The notes under the pieces are model-generated. The model was not told where the DNA came from, made no database searches, and saw nothing but the letters and a program-made list of their open reading frames with translations. Positions 1-7,627 of a DNA stretch of 15,316 bases are shown piece by piece; within the stretch, counting starts at the first letter, position 1; each line of letters begins with the position of its first letter. Source of the stretch: Methylococcaceae bacterium UBA7658 (GTDB lineage: Bacteria; Pseudomonadota; Gammaproteobacteria; Methylococcales; Methylomonadaceae); the NCBI GenBank assembly GCA_002483425.1, contig DLHW01000010.1, positions 24,105 through 39,420 on the forward strand, in the 5' to 3' direction. The position numbers and the translations under genes are program-made.

Positions 1-634
1 AGGCTTGGAATTTTCCGATCTGACGGTCTTTGAAATCGAAACCTTGTTGAGCCTGGGCGACCGTTATGCCTTGCCGGTGCTGCTGTACCTATTCCGTCGT
101 ATCGAAAAAAATCTGACAGGGCAACCTGCCGTGATTGTTCTGGATGAAGCCTGGATCATGTTGGGTCATCCAGTATTCCGCAACAAAATCCAGGAATGGT
201 TAAAAACCTTACGCAAAGCCAACTGCTTGGTCTTGATGGCGACCCAAAGCCTGACCGATGCCGCCCATTCGGGGATTCTAGACCATATCTTGGAAGCCAC
301 CGCCACCAAGATATTCCTGCCAAACCTCTATGCGCGGGATGAAGACACCAGCGCGTTATACCGGCGCATGGGCTTGAACAACCGCCAGATCGAGATATTG
401 GCCTCAGCCGTCCCGAAAAAACAGTATTACACCGTTTCGGAATCAGGACGACGACTATACGAACTCGCCATTGGTGCTTTTACCTTGGCGTTTGTTGGCT
501 TTTCCGACAAGGAATCCATTGCCGAGATAATACAACTTGAAGCCAACCACGGCGAACAATGGATCGATTGCTGGCTGGAACGCAAAAAGGTCAATCCTCA
601 ATTGCTGTCAACTAAAACGGAGCCGATTTCATGA
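1..634 (+). CDS. trbE: TrbE/VirB4-family conjugative transfer ATPase, C-terminal part only
   Basis: This is the end of the VirB4/TrbE ATPase that powers pilus assembly and substrate transfer at the inner membrane. The open frame runs in from the left edge, so the start and the Walker A region lie outside the window; the TTG at 5 is not a real start. About 210 residues are visible. Counting from that TTG, residues 43-50 read VIVLDEAW, a Walker B box with the catalytic Asp-Glu pair. They are followed by the family's MATQS sensor-type motif (about 78-82) and the SGILDHILEATATKIFLPN block. The sequence then continues with no unusual insertion to the stop. The stop overlaps the trbF start as ATGA, and the gene order E-F-G-H-I-J matches RP4 Tra2. 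That order favours TrbE over other VirB4 relatives. Certain as to family; the symbol rests on context. Confidence 0.93.
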   Translation, partial: GLEFSDLTVFEIETLLSLGDRYALPVLLYLFRRIEKNLTGQPAVIVLDEAWIMLGHPVFRNKIQEWLKTLRKANCLVLMATQSLTDAAHSGILDHILEATATKIFLPNLYARDEDTSALYRRMGLNNRQIEILASAVPKKQYYTVSESGRRLYELAIGAFTLAFVGFSDKESIAEIIQLEANHGEQWIDCWLERKKVNPQLLSTKTEPIS

Positions 635-1368
635 ATGTTTTTGTCAAAAAGCCGATGTTATCTCCTGCGCTCAAAGAGGGAAAACGCACCGAAAACCCAT
701 ACTTGAATGCGCGTCGATCCTGGAATGATAATTTGAAAGCCCTGGCCGTTGAGCGGCAAACCATCATTTTGCTGGCATTGTTGGCTTTATTAGTGGGGTT
801 GGCAGGCGTGGGTGGCATGGCCTATATCGGCAGTCAAACCAAGTTTGTGCCGCACATAATCGAAGTCGATAAACTGGGACAACCGTTGGCAGTAGGCAAT
901 GCTGAAGGACTGACCGAAGCCAACAGGCAGTTGGTCATCCGGGCAAGGTTGGCCTCGCTAATAAGCGATGCTCGCATGGTAACACCTGACGTGCAGCTTC
1001 AGACCGATGCCATTTATCGGGTCTATGCCTCCATTGCCCACAATGACCCGGCGATGGAAAAAATGAATCAATGGTATAACGGCAAGGACAAGGCCACCCC
1101 ATTTGTCCGAGCGCAAAAGGAAACCGTAGCAACCCAGATTGATTCGGCCTTGCCGTTAAGTAATGAAACATGGCAAATCGATTGGACTGAAACCACCCGA
1201 GACCGTCAAGGCTTTGAAGTGAAATCGCCGGAAAAATGGCGGGCTTTAGTCACCGTCTATTTAGTCGCGCCTACCCATGAAACCACCGAGGAACAGCTTT
1301 TTAAGAACCCGCTGGGAATTTACATCAAGGATTTTTCCTGGAGCAAACAATTGGGAGGGACATCCTGA
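631..1368 (+). CDS. trbF: TrbF, VirB8-like inner-membrane T4SS assembly protein
   Basis: A 245-residue protein, close to the usual TrbF length of about 260. A short cytoplasmic N-terminus contains the TrbF signature ENPYLNARRSWNDN (about residues 21-34). One membrane helix follows at about 44-67 (TIILLALLALLVGLAGVGG), and then a periplasmic VirB8-type domain. VirB8/TrbF proteins are bitopic scaffold proteins that connect the inner-membrane ATPase complex to the outer-membrane core. The ATG overlaps the trbE stop (ATGA), and the gene ends TGATG, overlapping the trbG start. I see no good Shine-Dalgarno in front of it, so initiation is probably coupled to trbE translation. Confidence 0.95.
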   Translation: MNVFVKKPMLSPALKEGKRTENPYLNARRSWNDNLKALAVERQTIILLALLALLVGLAGVGGMAYIGSQTKFVPHIIEVDKLGQPLAVGNAEGLTEANRQLVIRARLASLISDARMVTPDVQLQTDAIYRVYASIAHNDPAMEKMNQWYNGKDKATPFVRAQKETVATQIDSALPLSNETWQIDWTETTRDRQGFEVKSPEKWRALVTVYLVAPTHETTEEQLFKNPLGIYIKDFSWSKQLGGTS

Positions 1369-2315
1369 TGTTCAAGATCGCTTTATCTATTATGTTTTAT
1401 GCCTTGTTGATAATACCACCCAAAGTTTATAGCGGCGTGATTGGCCTACCACCCCTGCCGCCCGAAACCGTCAACGACTATGGCAACCTGCCTGATGTGT
1501 ACTTGGGTGAAAAAAATCCGGTGTTGTCGCCTTTGGAAAAACAGGCGTTGGCCATCGGCAACCAATGGCGTAATCCTGGCAAACAGCAAACTATTACACC
1601 AAGCCGGGGACAGCACGGCTTTATCCAATTTGTCTTCGGCGCAAGCCAACCGCGTATGATATGCGCTGTCCTGCAAGTCTGTGACATTGCCTTGCAAGCT
1701 GGGGAACAGATTTCCGGGGTCAACATGGGCGATAGCGCACGTTGGCTACTCGAACCGGCAGTTACTGGAAAAGGTGAAAACGCCATCCAGCACATCATCG
1801 TCAAGCCATTGGAAGTCAACCTTTCAACCAACATGGTCGTTACCACCGACCGCAGGACGTATAACATTCAATTGCGTTCGCACCGCAGCGAATACATGGC
1901 ACAAGTCTCCTTTGTTTACCCCGAAGATGCCCTGGCGAAATGGCAACAGATTCAGCACAGGGCGGAAACAGCCAAAGTGAACCAAACCTTGCCCGAAACC
2001 GGGGAATATCTGGGCAACCTGGATTTTGCATATAGTGTCAGCGGCGATGCACATTGGAAACCATTGCGGGTTTTTAACGATGGCAAGAAGACCATCATCC
2101 AAATGCCCGAATCCATGACCCAATCCGAAGCACCGACTTTGTTGGCGATACGGGAGAAAAGTGGCGTGTTTGCCGAGGATGAACAAGTGCTGGTGAATTA
2201 CCGGTTGCAATCGAACCGTTTTATTGTCGATGGACTTCCCGATAAGGTGATGCTGGTTGCTGGAGTGGGCGGTGACCAAGACCAAATCACCATCCAAAGG
2301 GAGCATTTACCATGA
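1368..2315 (+). CDS. trbG: TrbG, VirB9/CagX-family core-complex protein
   Basis: A 315-residue protein with an N-terminal signal peptide (hydrophobic residues about 3-17, likely cleavage near residue 22-24). VirB9/TrbG is periplasmic and forms the outer-membrane core with VirB10 and the VirB7-type lipoprotein. The visible family blocks are the RTYNIQLRSHRSEYMAQVSF segment (about 163-182), FAYSVSGDAHWKPLRVFNDG (about 220-239), the KTIIQMP strand (241-247), and the C-terminal FIVDGLPDKVMLVAG block (285-299). There are two Cys (about 99 and 105) in the middle of the protein. A ribosome binding site, GGGAGGGA, lies at 1353-1360, and the gene overlaps trbF by one base. Its length and motifs are ordinary for the family, and the neighbours agree. 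Confidence 0.95.
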   Translation: MFKIALSIMFYALLIIPPKVYSGVIGLPPLPPETVNDYGNLPDVYLGEKNPVLSPLEKQALAIGNQWRNPGKQQTITPSRGQHGFIQFVFGASQPRMICAVLQVCDIALQAGEQISGVNMGDSARWLLEPAVTGKGENAIQHIIVKPLEVNLSTNMVVTTDRRTYNIQLRSHRSEYMAQVSFVYPEDALAKWQQIQHRAETAKVNQTLPETGEYLGNLDFAYSVSGDAHWKPLRVFNDGKKTIIQMPESMTQSEAPTLLAIREKSGVFAEDEQVLVNYRLQSNRFIVDGLPDKVMLVAGVGGDQDQITIQREHLP

Positions 2316-2743
2316 AGATTCGATTAAGTATTGAAGGTCTTTTATTGCTGTTTCTGCTCCCATCGTGCGCCGAACATACCATAACCCCGCCGCTGTCAGA
2401 AAACGCTTACAAAACGATAGCGGAAGACGCAACCAAACAATTGGAACAGCTTTACCCTCCAGCGCATACCCATTTAGTCTTAGCAAATTCGGAAAAAACA
2501 GGATTCGACCGCCTGTTTAAGACGTTGCTCCGAAACAAAGGTTACGCCATCCACGAAACTCAAGAGAGTCCTGAAAACCAAAAGCTACAAGGCAAGCAGT
2601 TTAGTTATCTTTTAGATGGGTTGCCGAGTGTCTCGCATTACGGCTATTACAGGTTGACGTTGAAAATTGACAACGCGCAATTGAGCCGCTTGTACGATGC
2701 GAACGAATTAGATAATCCAAATTATTGGTCATATCGCCAATGA
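2312..2743 (+). CDS. trbH: TrbH-like outer-membrane lipoprotein
   Basis: A 143-residue protein with a lipoprotein signal: a short charged start, a Leu/Phe-rich core, and the lipobox LLPSC with the modified Cys at residue 19. The mature part is hydrophilic, with no membrane helix. In RP4 the gene between trbG and trbI is trbH, a lipoprotein of similar size. In other P-type systems such a lipoprotein takes the VirB7 role, stabilising VirB9 in the outer-membrane core. I name it from position, size and lipobox; I do not see a strong sequence signature. AAAGGGAG at 2296-2303 is the ribosome binding site. Both ends overlap neighbours (ATGA with trbG; its stop overlaps the trbI ATG). Confidence 0.75.
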   Translation: MKIRLSIEGLLLLFLLPSCAEHTITPPLSENAYKTIAEDATKQLEQLYPPAHTHLVLANSEKTGFDRLFKTLLRNKGYAIHETQESPENQKLQGKQFSYLLDGLPSVSHYGYYRLTLKIDNAQLSRLYDANELDNPNYWSYRQ

Positions 2744-4089
2744 CAGCCAGCGATTCCGACACAGACTATTTCGCCCTGGACGACGACCTGGATTTAGAAC
2801 CGGGTGTTAGGCGGGTCAATAACGTGCCGATTTATATCGTCATTGCCGTTGCGGTCGTGTTTGTCATGACGATGATGCTGGTCATGTACCATCGCAGCCA
2901 GAATCAATTGCGCCAAGACAAGGCCGAACAAGACCGTCCTGGTGAATCGACCGAACAAGCCAACCAAATCATCGGCAACCATCGTAACGGCTTCATCCCC
3001 TCGGTAACGCCGCCGCCCGTGGTCCCGGAACACCTGCCATCACCAAAATCTGAGCAAGGCCAAACGCCACCTTTGCCCGAGTCAGCGAATCAAGCCCCCG
3101 AAAAGGATGAGAAACAAGCGGCTTTGGAAGCCGAACTACAAGCACTTCGCAGTGCCAAGCTCGAACAAGTCAAAATGGCGATACAAGCCAAACCCACCGT
3201 TACATTATCAAGGAACGAAACGCAACGCATGGGCAATGCCTTGACAGACGAACTCAAAGGCTTGAAACGCGATATTGATAAAAGCAATGGTTCTTCGCAG
3301 AAACCCACTGAGCGTTACCAACAGACCATTGCCGCATTAAAGGACGCTGGCATTATCCCATCTGAAGATAGTCAGCTTATTGATAAAGTTGATAGGGATA
3401 ATATTTTCGATAATGCCGGCGATAGAAACCGTTGGAATTTATCATCGCAAATAGAAATGCCCGCATCACGCTATGAATTACGTGCGGGTTTTGTCATTCC
3501 CAGTACGTTGATTGGTGGCATCAATTCCGACAGCCCAGGGCAAATTGTGGCGCAAGTCGGGCAGAATGTCTACGACACGGCTACGGGAAAACACTTGTTG
3601 ATACCGCTAGGCTCTCGGCTGGTTGGTAGCTATGACAGCGATATTGCTTATGGCCAGGAGCGGTTGTTGGTCGCTTGGCAACGGATTATCTTTCCGGATG
3701 GCAAGGCTTTGGATATTGGTGCCATGCCGGGAGCGGATGGTTCTGGGTATTCCGGCTTCAATGACCAAACTAATCATCATTTTGTCCGCACTTACGGGTC
3801 GGCCTTCCTAATGTCCGCCGTGGTTGCAGCAACTTCGCTTTCCCAGTTGAACGGTTTGGGTAACGGTGGCAATAATGACCAAAACTACAACCAACCTACA
3901 ACGGCTGGCACTCTGAACCAAGCATTAGGCCAACAACTGGGGCAAGTGACTGCGCAAATGATCGCCAAGAACCTCAATATCGCACCGACCTTAGAAATCC
4001 GTCCCGGTTATCGATTCAATGTGGTGGTTACTAAAGACCTTGTTTTCACCAAGCCCTATCAAGCCTTCGATTATTCGTTTAAGGAGTAA
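2740..4089 (+). CDS. trbI: TrbI, VirB10-family core protein
   Basis: VirB10/TrbI spans both membranes and passes energy from the ATPases to the outer-membrane pore. The 449-residue protein has an acidic cytoplasmic N-terminus (1-25) and one membrane helix (about 30-50). A Pro-rich periplasmic linker (about 85-115) and a Lys/Glu/Ala-rich coiled-coil segment (about 120-155) follow. The conserved beta-barrel domain (about 230-449) contains FVIPSTLIGGINSDSPG, IPLGSRLVGSYDSD, RIIFPDGKALDIG and SAFLMSAVVAATS (the antenna helix region), then PTLEIRPGYRFNVVVTKD at the end. I chose the ATG at 2740 because it forms the same ATGA overlap with the upstream stop that is used elsewhere in this operon; a TTG at 2725 is an in-frame alternative adding five residues. 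No clear Shine-Dalgarno precedes it, which fits translational coupling. Confidence 0.95.
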   Translation: MTASDSDTDYFALDDDLDLEPGVRRVNNVPIYIVIAVAVVFVMTMMLVMYHRSQNQLRQDKAEQDRPGESTEQANQIIGNHRNGFIPSVTPPPVVPEHLPSPKSEQGQTPPLPESANQAPEKDEKQAALEAELQALRSAKLEQVKMAIQAKPTVTLSRNETQRMGNALTDELKGLKRDIDKSNGSSQKPTERYQQTIAALKDAGIIPSEDSQLIDKVDRDNIFDNAGDRNRWNLSSQIEMPASRYELRAGFVIPSTLIGGINSDSPGQIVAQVGQNVYDTATGKHLLIPLGSRLVGSYDSDIAYGQERLLVAWQRIIFPDGKALDIGAMPGADGSGYSGFNDQTNHHFVRTYGSAFLMSAVVAATSLSQLNGLGNGGNNDQNYNQPTTAGTLNQALGQQLGQVTAQMIAKNLNIAPTLEIRPGYRFNVVVTKDLVFTKPYQAFDYSFKE

Positions 4090-4093
4090 TGTT

Positions 4094-4873
4094 ATGAAAT
4101 ACCTTCAATTATTGCTATTCCTCTTCGTTTCTTCGGTGAAAGTCCCAGCATACGCCATCTTCGGCGCGGGTGATGTGGTTTATGATCCAAGCAATTTTGC
4201 ACAAAACATTACCAGCGCACTCTCCGAAGTAAACCAGGAACTGAAACAAGTTGAACAATATACTACCCAGCTTCGGGAATTGATGACGGCGAAGCTGCAA
4301 CTGGACGATATGCTCCAGAATACTAAGCAATTGACCCAATTCAATTGGGACGATGCCGAAGGCATGGTGTCGGAGTTATTGGAACTGACCAATACCATTG
4401 ATTCTTTCAAAACCCAACTTGGCGGTTTTGACAATTTCCTTGGCCAATTCCAGGACATCGATTACTACCGGTTTTTACCATGCGTTGGCAGCAATAGTTG
4501 TACTGCCGCTGACCGCACCAAGATTGCCGAAAACAACCGACTCGGCGCGGAAACTCGGAAAAAGGCGAATGACGCGCTGTTCCGTGGCCTTGACCAGCAG
4601 CAACGAACCTTACAGAAGGATGCCGATCATCTGAAGGAATTGCAAAAAGCCGCCCAGGATTCGACCGGACGTTTACAAGTCCTGCAAGCTGCCAACGAAC
4701 TCGCCAGCGAGCAAACCAACCAATTGCTGCAAATCCGAGGCTTGCTAGTTGCCCAGCAAAATGCCGTGGCAACACAAATGGCCGTGCAAAACGACAAAGA
4801 AGCCAGGGCTATCGCGCTTGAAGAGAAGTTTAAGAGCGGTCTTTATACCCCTGCCAAAGAGATAGGATGGTAA
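4094..4873 (+). CDS. trbJ: TrbJ, VirB5-like periplasmic/pilus-associated protein
   Basis: The 259-residue product matches the usual TrbJ length. It starts with a cleavable signal peptide (about 1-21, ending PAYA), then the TrbJ signature IFGAGDVVYDPSNFAQN (22-38). The rest is a long helical, coiled-coil-like body rich in Gln, Leu and Glu, interrupted by a Cys pair (Cys130 and Cys136) that could form a disulfide in the periplasm. VirB5/TrbJ proteins help pilus assembly and contact the recipient. I chose the ATG at 4094 over the in-frame ATG at 4019 because AAGGAG lies at 4081-4086 with proper spacing and because it gives a clean signal peptide. Oddity: its last 15 residues (KFKSGLYTPAKEIGW) recur in altered form at the ends of the next two proteins. 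Confidence 0.92.
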   Translation: MKYLQLLLFLFVSSVKVPAYAIFGAGDVVYDPSNFAQNITSALSEVNQELKQVEQYTTQLRELMTAKLQLDDMLQNTKQLTQFNWDDAEGMVSELLELTNTIDSFKTQLGGFDNFLGQFQDIDYYRFLPCVGSNSCTAADRTKIAENNRLGAETRKKANDALFRGLDQQQRTLQKDADHLKELQKAAQDSTGRLQVLQAANELASEQTNQLLQIRGLLVAQQNAVATQMAVQNDKEARAIALEEKFKSGLYTPAKEIGW

Positions 4874-4877
4874 AGCC

Positions 4878-5087
4878 ATGAAAGCATTAATTTTGTTAGT
4901 CCAGAAACATAAAATCCTAATTATTGTTGTCTTGTTCATCCTGATGGCCATCGCGGTGACGATTGGAGTCGTTGATAAACGTGGCGAACAACAAACGTTG
5001 GCTCTACCGGAATCTTCCGAACAGAAAGCCAAAATGGACAAATTCAAGAGCGGTACTATTAAACCCGCCAAGGAAATGGGGTATTAG
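4878..5087 (+). CDS. Small single-pass membrane protein at the trbK position; shares the TrbJ C-terminal tail
   Basis: A 69-residue protein: a short basic N-terminus, one membrane helix at about 12-32 (KILIIVVLFILMAIAVTIGVV), then a polar linker. It ends in KFKSGTIKPAKEMGY (residues 55-69), nearly the same tail as TrbJ. The expected orientation is N-in with the tail in the periplasm. In RP4 the gene in this slot, between trbJ and trbL, is trbK, which encodes the entry-exclusion lipoprotein. This one has no lipobox Cys (no Cys at all), so I do not assign the symbol. The gene starts 4 nt after the trbJ stop. What it does is unknown; the shared tail suggests it binds the same partner as TrbJ. 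Confidence 0.8.
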   Translation: MKALILLVQKHKILIIVVLFILMAIAVTIGVVDKRGEQQTLALPESSEQKAKMDKFKSGTIKPAKEMGY

Positions 5088-5091
5088 CGGC

Positions 5092-5442
5092 ATGGAAGGT
5101 TTTGCCATTTTTACTCAAGTAAAATTGCAGGCAGTCTTTGTCTTGCTCTTAAGCCTGATTTTAAGCGGCCTCGTCATAGTTTACCGACAACAGGCTGAGA
5201 ACCGGGTGATGTTGGATAGGCTTTTAGCAAAGGAAGAACAATTTGCTGTGGCAAATCGGGAAATCAACCAAATCATGCCTGTCCTGAAAGACATCCAAGC
5301 CAAGCAAGTGGAACTCGCAGCCATGTTAAATAAACTGGCCGTTAACCATGCCAGCCAAACGGATTTCCATAAAATCCCTGCCTCCAAAATGAAGAAGTTT
5401 AAACACGGGGGATTTAAACCTGCCAAGGCGACAGGTTATTAG
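5092..5442 (+). CDS. Small membrane-anchored coiled-coil protein; third carrier of the shared tail
   Basis: I place the start at the ATG at 5092, directly after the previous stop, giving 116 residues. A longer in-frame reading back to 4963 would run across most of the preceding gene in another frame and would not give a sensible N-terminus. Residues about 13-30 form a membrane helix (QAVFVLLLSLILSGLVIV). Residues about 36-85 are a charged, Leu/Ile/Met-spaced helical stretch that looks like a coiled coil. A flexible linker leads to the tail KFKHGGFKPAKATGY (102-116). I recognise no family. RP4 has only one gene between trbJ and trbL, so this is an extra member of the operon. It could have arisen by duplication of a tail-bearing protein. 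Confidence 0.8.
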   Translation: MEGFAIFTQVKLQAVFVLLLSLILSGLVIVYRQQAENRVMLDRLLAKEEQFAVANREINQIMPVLKDIQAKQVELAAMLNKLAVNHASQTDFHKIPASKMKKFKHGGFKPAKATGY

Positions 5443-5450
5443 GTGGAGTC

Positions 5451-6965
5451 ATGCCTATTAATAAGCGTTGTGCCCGAATCATATTATGGATGGCAATGGT
5501 GTTCATGATGAATTCCAACCCCGCAACCGCCGCCGCGCTCGATGCCGATGCCTTCAACCAAGTGATGACGAAATATCAATCGGCAGCGACTGGCTGGGAA
5601 AGCACCATAAAAAAACATGCTTACCAGTTATTTTGGGTTTTGACCCTTATCAGTATGGTGTGGACGTTCGGCATTCTGGCATTGAAAAAAGCAGATATTT
5701 CTGATTTCTTTGTCGAACTGATCCGTTTTTTGGGGTTTACCGGATTTTACCTATGGTTGCTCGACAATGGGCCGCAATTGGCGATGGCCTTCATCAATTC
5801 CTTAAAAGGCATTGCCGGTGAAGCGGCGGGGGTTCCGAGTGTGGTGACACCGGGAACTATTATTAATACGGCGCTGGATTTCTTCACAAAGATGGTCGAT
5901 GCCACAGATTTTTCCATTGGCTCGATGGCGCAGGCCATCATTGCTATCGGCATCGCTCTAGTCATTTTGGCCTTGTTCGGCTTGATTGCCGTCAATATGA
6001 TGTTATTGACCATCGCAGGCTGGATTTTGGCTTATGCGGGTATCTTCTTTTTGGGTTTCGGCGGTTCACGCTGGACTTCGGATATTGCCATTGCCTTCTA
6101 TAAAAATGTGCTGATGGTTGGCACCCAGTTGATGGTGATGATTTTAATTGTGGGCATAGGGCAGAGCTTTATAGCCGACCTAATCCATTCTATGTCCGCC
6201 GAGGTGGTGTTGAAGGAACTGGGTGTTATCTTACTCGCCACAATTGCCTTGTACCATTTGGCCAATAAAGTCCCGATGATGGTCGCCTCCATCGTGACCG
6301 GCCACATCAATACCGGGCATATCGGCCAAGCCGGGACCGGCGCGTTAATCGCAGGAGCCGCCGCAGCCGCTGCCGTCAGCCAACAGGCGGTGCAATCGGC
6401 TATTTCATCGGCACAGTCGTTATCCGGCGGTGCGATGGCGGTTCAAGCCGCAATGAACAGTGCGAACCGGGATGCTCAAACTTCTGGCAACCTCTTTGGA
6501 GATAGCGGAAACAACACAAGCCAACATTCGGGCGGCAATACCCTTGCCACTGCAATGGGGGATGCGGTAGGCAGTATCGGCGGAGATGGAAGCGGTCGAG
6601 GCGACACTGCAAGCACACAGTCATCCCCATCAAATAAAACCAATAATAATGCCAAGCCACAACAAGAGAAACCATCTGCCGATTCCGGCAAGGCGAACGA
6701 TTCTTCATCATCAACACGTAACCAAGGCGGTGAATCGTTTGGTCATGCCATAGCGCGAGGTATCGGTGAGTTGGCAATGGACAAGATCGCCCAAACCAAA
6801 CAGCAAATCCGTGAGAACACCTTCGGCGGCAAATTGGCAACTGCTATCGAGAATCCCGGTGCTTTAGCCCAGCAACACGCCATGATGAATGCTGCTGCCA
6901 AGGACAAACCGGACATTCAGGCCGAAATTGCGGCCTTTCGGGACAAAAAGCTAAAGACAGGTTGA
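5451..6965 (+). CDS. trbL: TrbL, VirB6-like polytopic inner-membrane channel protein
   Basis: A 504-residue protein, near RP4 TrbL in length (about 528). It has a signal-like N-terminus (1-29) and several membrane helices (about 60-80, 90-108, 160-210, 223-247, 252-275). The family-typical stretch WILAYAGIFFLGFGGSRWTSD lies at about 191-211. The C-terminal third (from about 285) changes to an Ala-rich and then Ser/Asn/Gly/Gln-rich low-complexity tail, as is common in TrbL. TrbL/VirB6 forms part of the inner-membrane translocation channel. AGGTGGAG sits directly in front of the ATG, with unusually short spacing, so a start at one of the nearby Met residues (14, 16, 19) is possible. The previous stop is 8 nt upstream, in line with operon expression. 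Confidence 0.93.
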   Translation: MPINKRCARIILWMAMVFMMNSNPATAAALDADAFNQVMTKYQSAATGWESTIKKHAYQLFWVLTLISMVWTFGILALKKADISDFFVELIRFLGFTGFYLWLLDNGPQLAMAFINSLKGIAGEAAGVPSVVTPGTIINTALDFFTKMVDATDFSIGSMAQAIIAIGIALVILALFGLIAVNMMLLTIAGWILAYAGIFFLGFGGSRWTSDIAIAFYKNVLMVGTQLMVMILIVGIGQSFIADLIHSMSAEVVLKELGVILLATIALYHLANKVPMMVASIVTGHINTGHIGQAGTGALIAGAAAAAAVSQQAVQSAISSAQSLSGGAMAVQAAMNSANRDAQTSGNLFGDSGNNTSQHSGGNTLATAMGDAVGSIGGDGSGRGDTASTQSSPSNKTNNNAKPQQEKPSADSGKANDSSSSTRNQGGESFGHAIARGIGELAMDKIAQTKQQIRENTFGGKLATAIENPGALAQQHAMMNAAAKDKPDIQAEIAAFRDKKLKTG

Positions 6966-6969
6966 AATA

Positions 6970-7623
6970 ATGTTACCTGACGCGCCGACTTACCTCCAGC
7001 AAGAACGGGTTGAATGTTCCATCCAAGCTGCCCAACATTACCAAATTCCCGCTTTGGTATTGCTGGCAGTAGCGGAACAGGAGGGCGGCAGGGCGGGACA
7101 GAAGGTTCGTAACCGAAATGGCACTTTTGATTATGGTTCGATGCAAATCAATACCGTTTCGCTGGCGGACTTGCGGCATTTCGGAATCCAAGAAAAACAT
7201 GTCTTAGCCGATGGCTGCTATCCCTACTACCTGGCGGCATGGCGGATAGCTGGGCATCTTAAGCATGATGGCGGTGATATTTGGCAACGTGCCGCTAATT
7301 ATCATTCCCGAACAGCTTTTTACAATCGGCCCTACCGCAATCAGTTAATTCGGCGGGCTAGGAAAATTGCCAGCCGATTGAATGGCTCATTCCTTCATAA
7401 ACCCGCTAACGCTAAAGAGAATAATAATTCAAACCACGAAACAGCCAAATACAATCAGGCTAAGGATGAGTTGGCAAGAGTAACTTTCACATTGCAAGGT
7501 CAAGCTGGTAACGCCTATACCGCGCCGATCCGGGTAAAAAGCTTCGATGCCCTAAACAGTTATTCGATGCCATCAACAATGACGGGATCATTCTTGCAAA
7601 CAAAGTTGCCCATGAAGTGGTAA
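6970..7623 (+). CDS. trbN: TrbN-like lytic transglycosylase (SLT fold)
   Basis: A 217-residue protein whose first about 125 residues form a lysozyme-like lytic transglycosylase domain. VAEQEGG (34-40) carries the probable catalytic Glu38 (Glu36 is the alternative). NGTFDYGSMQINT (50-62) is the family GxMQxN block, and ANYHSRTAFYNRPYRNQLI forms the end of the domain. Such enzymes cut peptidoglycan locally so that the secretion channel can cross the wall. No signal peptide is visible, so it would need export by the T4SS itself or another route; the same is seen for some TrbN/VirB1 relatives. The C-terminal 80 residues are polar and unrecognised. In RP4 trbN also lies downstream of trbL (with trbM between); here it follows trbL directly after 4 nt. 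Confidence 0.85.
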   Translation: MLPDAPTYLQQERVECSIQAAQHYQIPALVLLAVAEQEGGRAGQKVRNRNGTFDYGSMQINTVSLADLRHFGIQEKHVLADGCYPYYLAAWRIAGHLKHDGGDIWQRAANYHSRTAFYNRPYRNQLIRRARKIASRLNGSFLHKPANAKENNNSNHETAKYNQAKDELARVTFTLQGQAGNAYTAPIRVKSFDALNSYSMPSTMTGSFLQTKLPMKW

Positions 7624-7627
7624 ACAG

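Noticed and set aside
1446..2306. Long minus-strand open frames opposite trbG (up to 160 codons).
   Set aside because: They lie fully inside a well-supported gene, lack recognisable motifs, and are typical antisense shadows of its codon pattern.
4019..4093. An upstream ATG that would extend trbJ by 25 codons.
   Set aside because: It lies inside trbI, gives no signal peptide at the N-terminus, and has no ribosome binding site, whereas AAGGAG precedes the ATG at 4094.
4407..4775. A 122-codon minus-strand frame opposite trbJ.
   Set aside because: It is a shadow of the trbJ coding frame, with no ribosome binding site or family match.
6400..6840. A 146-codon minus-strand frame opposite the trbL low-complexity tail.
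   Set aside because: Cys/Arg/His-rich composition is what antisense of an Ala/Ser/Gly-rich region gives; no supporting signals.
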